From Ophioderma brevispina (lineage: Eukaryota > Echinodermata > Ophiuroidea > Amphilepidida > Ophiodermatidae): 64,000 bases of DNA. Both the position numbers and the translations under genes were made by a program. The notes under the pieces are model-generated. The model was not told the DNA's origin and searched no databases. It saw only the letters and a list, made by a program, of their open reading frames with translations. This document shows positions 23,201-33,497 of the stretch, in pieces (the first letter of the stretch is position 1; every line of letters starts with the position of its first letter). The stretch is taken from NCBI GenBank assembly GCA_023653785.1, contig JAMKCH010010270.1:24072-88071 (forward strand). The letters are read 5' to 3'.

Positions 23201-26200
23201 CACTGCCTTTGCACTCAGTAGATCGGGGGCCCTGCCTTTCAATCAGTAGATTTGGGCTCCTCGCTTTGTGAGTATTGTTTTGTGTCTGCAGGAGTATACT
23301 CAGTAGATTTGGGACCTGCCTTTTGCACCTCCGTAGATTGGGCCTCGCGTTGCTGAGTAGAGTAGTTTTATGGTTGCCAGGAAGTAGACTCAGTAGTAGA
23401 TTAGGGCCCTTACTTTGAGCAGTAGTTTTAGTCTCTCAATTCATGGAGGTTTGGGGCCCTGCCTTTGCACTCGGTTTAGATTGGGCCCCGCCTTTGTACT
23501 CAGTAGATTGTGGCCCTGCCTTTGCAATCAGTAGATTTGGGCGCCACTCACATTTTCTGAGTATTTGTTTTGTGTTTGCAGCAGTGATCAGTAGATTAGG
23601 GACCCTCGATTTGGGAAGAGTAAGTAGTTTTAGTCTCTTCTTTCAGCAGATTTCGGGCCCTGCCTTTGCACTCAGGGTTTGGGGTCCTACCTTTGCACTC
23701 AGTAGATTGGACCCTGCCGTTGCACTCAGTGTTAGGGATTAGTTTTAGGTTAGATTAGTAGATAGTAGTAGAGGGCAGTAGTAAGATTTTTCATTCAGTA
23801 GATTTGGGCCCTCGCGTTGCTGAGTATTTGTTTTGTGATCTGCAGAGCAGTAAGACTCAGTAGTTTTTGGGCACATCGCTTTGGTGAGAGGTTTTGTGCA
23901 GGCAGCAGTAGACTCAATAGATTCGGGCAGACTTTGGGCAATAATAGTTTAGTCTCTCATTCAGTAGATTGGGGTCCTTGCCTTTGCACTCAGTAGATTG
24001 GGGCACTGCCTTTGCACTCAGTAGATTTGGGACCCTCGCTTTGGTGTGGACTTTGTTTGGTCAGCAGCAGTAGACTGAGAGATTGGGACCCTAGCTTTCC
24101 TGAGTTGTCTGCAGCAGTAGACTAAGTCGATTTGGGGCCTGCCGTGTACTCAGTAGATTTGGGCCTTCTAATCAGTAGATTTGGGCCCATCGCTTGCTGA
24201 TAGTTTTGTGCCTGCAAAAATGACTCAGGTAGATTAGGGTCCCCTTCTTTCGGGCAGTAGTTTTGAGGTCTCCATTTTCAGTAGATTTTGGGCAATACCT
24301 TCTTGCAACCTACCTGTTGCAATCAGTTTATTTGGGCCTCCCGTTTGAGAGTATTTGTTTTGTGTGTCTGCAGCAGTAGAATAATAGATTTGGGGGGCCT
24401 GCTTGTACTCAGGAAGATTGGAGGGACAATGCATTTGAGCTCAGTAGATTGGGCCTCGTTTGCTGAGTATTTTTTGTGAGTGCAGAGCCAGTAGGACTCA
24501 GTAGATAGGGCCTTGCTTTGAGCAGTGTGTGGTCTATCCATTCAGTAGAATTTCGGAACCTGCCTTTGCACGCAGTAGAGTGGTACCATCGCTTGCGGGA
24601 GTATTTATTTTGTGTCTGCAGCAATAGAATCAATAGATTTGGGGCCCTGCATTTTGTACTCAGAAGATGGGGCACTCCTGCTTTGAATCAGTAGATTGGG
24701 GCCCTCGATTGCTGAGTATTTTGTGCAGCAGTAGTAAATGATCGTTTTGGTCTCTCCATGCAGTAGATTTTTGGGCCCTGCCTTTGCACTCCGTAGATTT
24801 GGCCCCCCTGCTTTTGCAGTCAGTAGATTTGGGGCCACTTGCTTGGCTGGGTACTTTGTTTGTGTTTTGTCGTTTGGCGCAGTAGATTCCGTAGCGTAGA
24901 ATAGAGATCCTGGCTTTGAGCCGTTAACTTTGGTCTCTCCATGGAGTAAATATGGGGCCTGCCTTTTTATTTCAGATTGGGACCTGCTTTACTTAGTAGA
25001 TTTTGGGCCGCTGTTTTGTTGGCGTATTTTTTTGTGTCGGCAGCAGAGACCAGTAGTTTAGGGCCCTGGCTTTGGGTAGTAGTTTTGACCTCTCCATCAA
25101 GAGATTTGGGGCATTGTATTTGAAATAAGTAGATTTGGGCCCCTCGGTTTGCTGAGTATTGGTTTTTGTCTACAGCAGTAGAATACGCTTAGGGGACCTC
25201 GTTTTAGGCAGTAGTTTTCTGTCACATCAGTAGATTTGGGGCCCTGCATTGAAAAAGAGTAGATTTGGGGCCCCCTCGCTTTGCTGAGTATTTGTTTGGT
25301 AGCAGCAGTAGACTCAGTAGATTAGGGACTCTGTCTTTGGGTAGTAGTTTTGGCCCTCTGATCAGTAGATTTGGGGCCCTGCCCTTCCTTTGCACTCTTA
25401 GTAGATGGGGGTCCAACTTTGCACTCAGGATTATTTGGGCACCTACGCTTGTTTTGCTGAGTATTTTTCTTTTGAGCCTGAGCAGAGTTAGACTCAGAGA
25501 TTGGGCCCTTGCCTTTGGAACAGAGTTTTGGTCCCTCTGTCAGTTTAGATTTGGGGACTGACTTTTGCACCAAGTAGATTGGGGACCCTGGCTTTACAAT
25601 CAGTGAAGATTTGGGGCCACCGCCGTTTGCGGAGTATTTGTTGTATGCAGTAGTAAGATTCAGTAATTAGGGACCTGATTGCGGCAGTAGGTTTAGTCTC
25701 TTCTTTCAGCAGATTTCGGGCCACTGCCTTTGCACTCAGTGGTTTGGGGTCCTCCCTTGAACTCAGTAAATTTGTCGTGGACACTCAATGTGCTGCAGTA
25801 TCTATTCTTTCATTTGTATGCAGCATTAGACTCAGTAGATTAGGGCCCTTGCTTTGGGCGTAGTTTTAGTCTCTCATTCAATAGATTTGATGGCCTACCT
25901 GGCACTGAGTAGATTTGGGCCCCTCCTCGCTTTGCTGAGTATTTATTTTGTATGGCAGCATAGACTCAGTAGTTAGGGCCCGTGCTTTGAGCAGTAGTTT
26001 GGTCTCTCCATTCAGGAGATTTCGGTCTGCCTTTGCACTCAGTAGATTTCGGCCCCTCGGTTTGCCGAGTATTTGTTTTGGTCTGAGCGTAGTGGAATAA
26101 TGGCCCTGGATTGGGCAGAGTGTTTTGGTCTCTCAATTCAGTAGATTTGGGCCAACTGCTTTTGCACTCAGTAAATGGGGGACCTGCCTTGTACTTAGTA

Positions 26201-26499
26201 GTAGATTGGGGCTTGCCTTTTTCAACTCAGTAGATTTGGGACCTGCCTTTCCAATCAGTAATTTGGGGCCCCTCGCTTGCGAGTATTGTTTTTGTGCTGC
26301 AAAGCAGTAGACTCGGTTAGATAGGGCATGCTTGAGCAGTAGTGGTGGTCTCTCAATCAATAGATATGGGCCCGCGCCCTTGCCTTTGCACTCAGTAGAT
26401 AGGGGGGACCTGACTTTACAATCCAGTAGATTGGGGCCCTGACTTTTCAATGCAGTGAGAGATTTGGGGCTCACTCGCTTGAGTATTGTTTTGTGTCTG

Positions 26500-27769
26500 C
26501 GGAGTAGACTCAGTAGCTTTGGGCCCTGCCTATTGCATTCAGTAGATTGGGGTCCGACTTTTGAAAATCAGTAGATTTGGGGGCGGCCCTCGATATTACT
26601 GAGGAGTTTTATGTGTTGCAGCAGTAGACTCAGAGATTAGGGGCCCCCTTGCTTTGAGCAGTAGTTTTAGTCTCTCCATTCAGCAGTAGTTTGGGGCCCT
26701 CGCCTTTGACCACTCGGTAGATTGGGCCCTTGCCTTTGTACTCAGTAGATTGTGGCCTGCCTGGGACTCAGTAGATTTGGGGCCCCCTCGCTTTGCCGAG
26801 ATTTGTTTTTGTGTCCTGCAGTAGTAGACTCAGTAGATTTCGGGCCTGCCTTTGCACCAAGTAGAGTGGGGACCCCTGCCTGTACATCAGTGATTTGGGG
26901 TCCCTCGCGTGCTGAGTATTTTGATTGTATGCAGCAGAGTAGACTCAGTAGATTAGGGACCCGATTTGGGCAGGAGTTTAGTATCCACTTCTTTCAGCAG
27001 GATTTGGGGCCCTGCCTTTGCACTTAGTAGATTGGGGTCCTACCTTTGCACTCACGTAGTAAATTTGGGCCCTCGCTTTGCGGAGTATTCATTTTGTTGC
27101 AGATTAGACTCAGTAGATTAGGGCCTTGCTTTGGGCAGTAAGTTTTAGTTCTCCATCAATAGATTTGATGGCTGCCTTGCACTCAGTAGATTTGGGGCCC
27201 CCTCGCTTTGCTGAGATTTATTTTGTATGACGGATTAGACTCAGTAGATTAGGGCAGCTTTTAGGCAGTAGTTTTTTGGTCTCTCCTCAGGAGATTTGGT
27301 CCCTGCTTTGACATCAGTAGATTTCGGCCCCTCGGTTTGCCGAGTATTTGTTTTGTGTCTGCCAGCAGTAGACTAATGCGCCCTGGCTTGGGCAGTGTTT
27401 TGGTCTCTCAATTCAGGTCGATGTGGGCACTGTTTTGCACTCCAGTAAATGGGGGCCCTGCCTTTGTACTTAGTAGATTGGGGCTTGCCTTTTCACTCAG
27501 TAGATTTGGGGACACACTGCATTTGCACTCATTAGATTTGGGGCCCTCGCTTTGCTAGTATTGTTTTTGTGTATGCAGCAGTTTAGACTCGGTCAGATTA
27601 GGGGGCTTGCTTTGAGCAGAGGTTTGGATCTATCCATCAATAGAACTTTGGGGCCCTTCTTTACAATCGATAGATAGGGGGGGACCTGACCTTTGCAATC
27701 AGTAGATTGGGCCCGGCTTTTCATCAGTAGATTTTGGGCTCCTCGCTTGAGTATTGTTTTGTGTCTGCA
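26500..27769 (+). repeat. higher-order unit type II, copy 1 (~1.27 kb)
   Basis: Bounded by variant CTGC-GGAGTAGACTC boxes. Contains the markers CCCTCGATATTACTGAGGAG with TTTTATGTG (26592) and, near the boundaries, TAGATAGGGGGGACCTG. Both recur in the next units at nearly the same spacing. Confidence 0.75.
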
Positions 27770-29025
27770 GGAGAGACTCAGTAGATTTGGGCCCTGCCTT
27801 TGCATTCAGTAGATTTGGGTGGTCGACTTTTGAACTCAGTAGATTTGGGGCCCTCGATTTACTGAGTATAGTTTTATGTGTCTGCAGCAGTAGAATCAGT
27901 AGATTAGGGGCCCCTTGCTTTGAGAGTTAGTGTTGTCTCTCATTCAGTAGGTTTGGGGGCCTGCCATTTAGACTGGTAGATGGGCCCTATTGCCTTTGTA
28001 CTCAGTAGATTGTGGCCCTGCCTGTGCACTAAGTAGATTGGGGCCCTCGCTTTGCCGAGTATTTGTTTTGTTTTGTCTGCAGTAGTAGACTCAGTGATTG
28101 GGGCCCTGCCTTGACACCAAGTAGATGGGGACCTGACCTTTACATCAGTAGATTTGGGGCCCTCGCGTATGCTGAGTATTTGATTTGTCTGCAGCAGTAA
28201 GTAGACTCATTAGAATTAGGACCTCCGATGGGGGCAGAGTTTTATGTCTCTTCTTTAGCAGGACTTTCGGGCCCTGCTTGGCACTCAGTGGTTTGGGGAT
28301 CCTACCTTTGATTCAGTAAAATTGGGCCTCGACTTGATGAGTATTATTTTGTATGCAGCATTAGACTCAGTAGATTAGGGCACTTGCTTTGGCAGTAGTT
28401 TTAGTCTCTCCATTCAATAGATTTGATGGCCTGCCTTTGCACTCAGAGATTTGGGCCCCCTCGCTTTGCTGACTATTTATTTTGTATGCAGCATTAGGAA
28501 TCAGTAGATTAGGGCCATTGCTTTTAGGCAGTAGTTTTGGTCTCTCCATTCAGGAGATTTTGGTCCCTGCCTTTGCACTTAGTAGATTTCGGCCCCTCGT
28601 TTGCGAGTATTTGTTTTTGTGTCGGCCAGCAGTAGACTAATGGCCCTGCTTTGGGCAGAGTTTTGAGTAGTAGTTTTGGTTCAATTCAGTAGATTTGGGC
28701 ACTGCTTTTGCACTCAGTAAATTGGGCCCTGCCTTTGTACTTAGTAGATTGGGGCTCTGCCTTTTCACTCAGTAGATTTGGGACCCTGCCTTGCACGCAG
28801 TAGATTTGGGGGGGCCCCTCGCTGGATGAGTATTGTTTGTGTCTGCCAAGCAGTAGACTCGGTAGATTAGGGCCTTGCTTTGAGCAGTAGTGTTGGTCTA
28901 TCCATATTCAATAGATTTGGGGCCCGCCTTTGCCCATCGTAGATCGGGGGCCGGGGGGGGGGGGTGGTGGGGTGTGTTTTGGGGGGGGGGGGGGGGGGGT
29001 TGGGGCGGGGGGGGGGGGGGGGGTT

Positions 29026-29056
<31 letters not shown>

Positions 29057-29142
29057 TACCTGCTTTTGCAATCAGTAGATTGGGGCCCTGCCTTTTCACT
29101 CAGAGATTTTGGGCTCCTCGCTTTAGTATTTGTTTTGTGTCT
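27770..29142 (+). repeat. higher-order unit type II, copy 2
   Basis: Carries CCCTCGATTTACTGAGTATA with TTTTATGTG (27852). It measures about 1.37 kb because of the roughly 105-bp G-rich tract at 28946-29056. Without that tract it is about 1.27 kb, matching its neighbours. Confidence 0.75.
28946..29056 (+). repeat. ~110-bp G-rich tract in the satellite
   Basis: Nearly pure G with a few T, C and A interruptions, flanked by TAGATCGGGGGCC and GGTACCTGCTTTTGCAATC. In other units the same place reads TAGATCGGGGGACCTGCC. It is therefore an expansion of a fixed G5 site, or a base-calling or assembly artefact seeded there. Confidence 0.85.
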
Positions 29143-30420
29143 GCAGGACGTAGACTCAGTAGGATTGGGGCCCTGCCTGCATTCAGTAGGATTGGGGTCC
29201 GCTTTTGGAACTCAGATTTGGGGCCCTCGATTTACTGAGTAGTTTTATGTGTCTGCCAGCAGTAGATCAGTATGATTAGGGGGGGGCCACTGCTTTGAGC
29301 AGTATTTAGTATCTCAAATTCCGTAGGGTTGGCCCTGCCTTTGCACTCGGTAGATTGGGGCCCTCTGCCTTTGTACTCAGTAGATTGTGGACTGCCGTTC
29401 CACTCAGTAGATTTGGGGCCCCTCGCTTTGCCGAGTATTTGTTTTGGGTCGCAGTAGTAGGACTCAGTAGATTTGGGGGCCCTGCCTTTGCACCAAGTAG
29501 ATTGGGCCATGCCTTTACACTCAGTAGATTTGGGGCCCCTCGCGTTGCTGAGTATTTGAATTTGTTGCCAGCAGTAGACTCAGTAGATTAGGGACCCTCG
29601 ATTTGGGCAGAGTAATTTTAGTCTCTTCGTTCAGAAGATTTCGGGACCTGCCTTGCACTCAGTGGTTGGGGGGTCCTACCTTTGCACTCAGTAAATTTGG
29701 GGGGCCTGCTTGCTGAGTATTATCTTTGTTTATAGGCAGCATTAGAATTCAGTAGATTAGGCCCTTGCTTTGGGCAGTAGTTTTAGTCTCTCCATTCAAT
29801 AGATATGGCCTCCTGCCTTGCATCGGTAGATTTGGGGCCCCCTCGCTTTGCTGAGTATTTATTTTGTATGCCAGCATTAGAATCAGTGATTTAGGGCCAT
29901 TGCTTTAGGCAATAGTTTTGGTCTCCTCATTCAGGAGATTTGGTCACCCTGCCTTTGCACTCAGTAAGATTTAGGCCCCTCGGTTTGCGAGTATTTGTTT
30001 GTGGTTGCAGCAGTAGACTATGGCCTGCTTTGGGCAGTAGTTTTGGTCTCTCCAATTTCTCAGTCAGATTTCGGGCAATGCTTGACTTGCATCAGTAAAT
30101 TTGTTGTGGCACCTGACTTGTACTTAGTAGATTGGGGCTCTGCCTTTTAACTCAGTAGATTTGGGAACCTGCATTTGCACTCAGTAGATTTGGCCCCTTC
30201 GCCTTTGCTGAGTATGTTTTTTGTGTCTGCAGCAGTAGACTCAGTAGTTAGGGCCTTGCTTTGAGCAGTAGTTTTGGTATCTCCATTCAATAGATTTGGG
30301 GCCCTGCCTTTGCACTCAGTAGATCGGGGGACCTGCCTTTGCAATCAGTAGATTGGGGCCCTGCCCCTTTTCAACTCAGTAGATTTTGGGCTCCTCGCTT
30401 TGAGTATTTGTTTTGTGTCT
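29143..30420 (+). repeat. higher-order unit type II, copy 3 (~1.28 kb)
   Basis: Carries CCCTCGATTTACTGAGTAGT with TTTATGTG (29225) and TAGATCGGGGGACCTG (30324). Eight intervals between successive CTGCAG-type boxes, about 110-220 bp each, make up the unit. A copy of the same type is also visible at about 19380-20710. Confidence 0.75.
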
Positions 30421-31014
30421 GCCCGGAGTATTAAGTAGACTCAGTAGATTTGGGGCCCTGCCTTTGCATTCAGTAGATTGGGGTCCGTCTTTTGAACTCA
30501 GTAGATTTGGGGCCCTCGATTTACTGAGTAGTATAATGTGTCTGCGCAGTAGAATCAGGAGATTAGGGGCCCCCCTTGCTTTGAGCAGTAGTTTTAGATC
30601 TCAATTCAGTGGTTGGGGGCCCGCCTTTGCACTCGTAGATTGGGCCCCATCTGCCTTTGTACTCAGTAGAATTGTGCCCTGCCTGTGCATCAGTAGATTT
30701 GGGGCCCCTCGCTTTGCCGAGTTATTTGTTTTGTGTCTGCAGCAGTAGACCACTCAGTGATTAGGGGCCCAGGCTTTGGGTAGTTTTTGTCTCTCAATCC
30801 ATAGATTTGGGCCCTGCCTTTACACACTCAGTAGATTGGCCTCCTAACCTTTGCATCAGTAGATTTGGGCCCACCTCGCTTTGCTGAGTATTTGTTTTGT
30901 GTCTGCAGCAGTAACTCAAGAAGATTAGGGGCCCGAGATTTGGGCAGTAGTTTTGGTCTCTTCATTCCAGTAGGTTATGGGTCCGGCCTTTGCACTCATG
31001 GAGATTGGGTCCTA

Positions 31015-31610
31015 GATGCGAGATGAAACGACAGAGGTGAACGCCTTTTATATTTTTGCAAGAAAACCGCCTCGTAATATCCAAAACTCTCTTCAAACAC
31101 AACACCTTCCCGGAAGGGGACATGGATTTCGCCCCGATCATAAGACTAAGAACCATGATTGGCCTGATCCTGATAAGAGAGAGGTGGAGATCAGCAGTGG
31201 GCTAAACACCAGATCATTTAAAGTGTTGATGTTGGATCAGACCACTCCTTTGTTTGCCAAGCTTGAGGGTGATGCAAAAGTTGAGAATAAAGGGCCAGAA
31301 GAGAAAGAAGTGGAACCCTACCAAGCCTGATGACCCTAGTGTAGAAAATGAAATTCAGCTACTGCAAAACAGGTTTCGGTTGCTTGATGATGAAGTAGAC
31401 ATAGATGAACCCATTGCAGACTCTTTGCTTGAAAAACCACCACATATCATCAAGAGAATCAGCAGATGAAGTCCTTGGAATCATCGGGTAAAGAAAAGCC
31501 CTGATCTTCCCGATGCAACTCTTGCACTGACAGATGAAAGAAGGAAACAAGGAAAGGCCCTTCAAGATCCTAACAGTCGTCAAGAGTACAAACCATTGAC
31601 CCATTGAACT
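31015..31610 (+). pseudogene. LINE endonuclease C-terminus and linker, broken
   Basis: Around 31227-31250 one frame reads DVGSDHSFV, the conserved SDH motif at the end of APE-type LINE endonucleases. A different frame (31254-31469) then reads LRIKGQKRKKW and ENEIQLLQNRFRLLDD, typical of the basic and amphipathic linker before the reverse transcriptase in craniofacial-development-protein-2-like LINE proteins. A further segment near 31490-31600 reads LALTDERRKQGKAL. The frame changes between pieces show the gene is broken. The endonuclease N-terminus is missing. Confidence 0.85.
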
Positions 31611-31998
31611 TTAAAAAATCGGCCTTCCAGCTGACAAGAAAATGGGTACCATGACAAATGTAACATCTTGGAGAAGAACAGGCCACAGAACAGAGCAACG
31701 AGGTCTTCACACCATCAAGAACCATAACTAGGGCGTAGATAGAAGACCTACACATCCAACTCTATCCGCATCAGTAATGGTGAAGATTCTTTCCATCCGC
31801 TGAAATAGAACCAAGATGGTTTTGACTATGGTAGGCCCTCTACATCATATCAGCCTAACCATTGACCATCCTTCTTCTCCATCAAATACAAGACTAGCTG
31901 TTCACTCTGGATAGTGACCATCCATTCTCCCTTCTTTCCTGAAGTAAAATGAAGCAGGCTGTCAAAAGCTGAATTCAGGAAAAGAAGTTCCCTGGTTC

Positions 31999-32880
31999 TT
32001 GATGAGAAAATTTTCCCATGGAACTGTCTCAAAGCATGGTGTTGATTGCATCATTGGACCAAATTGCACAATATCTGCAATGATATTGATAAATTACCGC
32101 ATTCCAGAAGAATGGACACAATCTATCATTCTTACCATGCACAAGAAGGGAGACATCACCAAGTTTGAGAACTACAGGACCATCAGCCTGATTAACCATT
32201 CCAGCAAAATTCTTCTGGAATATATAAGGATCCGATGAGCCCTATGTAGACGCCATTCTAATTCTAGCAGAAGAACAAGCAGGATTCAGACCTGTCGCTC
32301 CAACATTGAACAAGTCCTTCGCCTGATGCTCCTAATCCAACATCGCCTAGAGAGGAAAGATGGGAAGGTTTTTTGCTGTCTTCATTTATTTCCAGAAGGC
32401 ATTCCGTCGAGTATGGCACGATTGGCCTCTTTACGTGATGCTTCAGTATGGTGTGCTCACACCCTGTCAACATCATCGATATATCTCTATACCAAGGGCT
32501 AAAAGCTGCATCAGACTTAACAAAAATCTTCCAGAGTGGGTTGAAACAACTATTGGCGTGCGCCCAGGTTTCTTCCTATCACCAGGAACGGTCTTCAACC
32601 CTTTCTCGAATACAACTTAGCAGAAGCCTTTGATAACTGTAAAACCTTGGGCATAAACGTGGAGGCTCCAAATTAAAAGACTCCGTTTTGCTGACAGATA
32701 TAGCTCTCATCGCCTGCTCAGAGGACGATCCTGCAAAAACCTTGATTGAAGCAAGGGCATCTGCAGCAAGAAATATGGGATGGAGATCAGTATACCTAAA
32801 CACAAGCTATGGTATTCTCACCCGTGATGACCAGCTCCCCGTAAAGATCCAGCTTGGATGGTCATTCACCACTTGAGCAG
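31999..32880 (+). pseudogene. LINE reverse transcriptase, broken
   Basis: Reverse-transcriptase blocks appear in order over three frames. At 32100-32235: IPEEWTQSIILTMHKKGD and FENYRTISLINHSSKILL. Near 32270: EEQAGFRP. At 32380-32420: FAVFIYFQKAFRRVWHDW, where the first catalytic Asp of the usual FxDFxKAFD is Tyr. Near 32565: VRPGFFLSP. Around 32690 the FADD catalytic box is split by a frame shift. Stops and shifts between blocks exclude activity. Confidence 0.9.
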
Positions 32881-33497
32881 GTTAAAAGATTCAAGTTATT
32901 TGGGATTAACGCTAACACCATCAAACGCTCCACCAGCGAATCAAAAGCAGATTATTAATGGCATCAACAGCACTAGGGAAATTACAGAGAGTCTGGAGTG
33001 ATAAGACATCTCACTCTCCAACAAATTACGACGTTCTTTTTAATTCACTAGTCCAACCCAGTGCTTTTCTGTATGCTCTGAAACCTGGCCCATCAAAAAG
33101 AATGACATGAAGGGTTGAGCATTTGAGATGTCGATGCTACAAGAAAATCCTTAATAATCGCTGGCCATGATAATATCCGGAATTGAGAAGTTCTGTCAAG
33201 AATCTCCTCCTGCCACTTTAATAAACCAAAAGATCTACTCGCAGCACTGCCATCGCAGCTGACATGTTTCGTCACTTGTGCAGAATGAACCATCCCCCTA
33301 CCCAAACGCATTTTTTATGGAACTGTCGCATGCACAAACAGACAGGTAAGACCACGGAAGAGATGTGAAATGAAATCATTGTGGGCACCACCCTTCCACA
33401 AGTCATATTTTTGGAAGCGCAAGATAGGATAGATGGTCTAAAATTTGTTCGAGGAGCAACGTCCTATGGGACATGGTGCCATAGATAGATAGTAGAT
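32881..33497 (+). pseudogene. LINE C-terminal region and 3' tail, broken
   Basis: Continues the element with fragments such as FNSLVQPSAFLYAL (33040) and AADMFRHLCRMN (33255), resembling the thumb and C-terminal part after the RT in CR1- or RTE-like elements. It ends in GATAGATAGTAGATAGA at 33482-33500, overlapping the satellite border. Several stops are present. Confidence 0.7.

Larger units (their letters stand above)
13193..31014 (+). repeat. main satellite array
   Basis: About 17.8 kb of head-to-tail composite repeats in one orientation. The monomer (about 165 bp by hand from the cleanest copies) chains sub-blocks that each start CAGTAGA: CAGTAGATTAGGGGCCCTGG; CAGTAGTTTTGGTCTCTCC; two copies of CAGTAGATTGGGGCCCTGCC with TTTGCACT; then CAGTAGATTTGGGGCCCCTC with GCTTTGCTGAGTATTTGTTT and TGTCTGCAG. 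GGGCCC and CTGCAG recur throughout. Nearly every copy differs by one-base gaps or gains. It is richer in G+C than its flanks. Frames that happen to stay open here on either strand are by-products of the repeat, not genes. Confidence 0.95.
31015..33497 (+). mobile_element. 5'-truncated non-LTR retrotransposon (LINE)
   Basis: A 2.48-kb insertion in the satellite with remnants of an AP endonuclease, a linker, a reverse transcriptase and a C-terminal region, in LINE order. It begins inside the endonuclease domain, as expected for 5' truncation. It ends in a short ATAG-type microsatellite, common at RTE-like 3' ends. The 13-bp AGATTGGGTCCTA flanks it at 31002-31014 and 33498-33510. That string is also a satellite motif, but its exact repetition at both borders fits a target duplication. 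Many stops and frame shifts make it inactive. The clade is not certain; RTE- or CR1-like is likely. Confidence 0.9.

Noticed and set aside
28890..29242. Glycine-rich or proline-rich open frames
   Set aside because: They are produced by the G tract at 28946-29056 and have no coding support.
13193..31014. CRISPR-like regular repeats
   Set aside because: Blocks are contiguous without unique spacers, composite, and embedded in a eukaryotic locus; this is a satellite.
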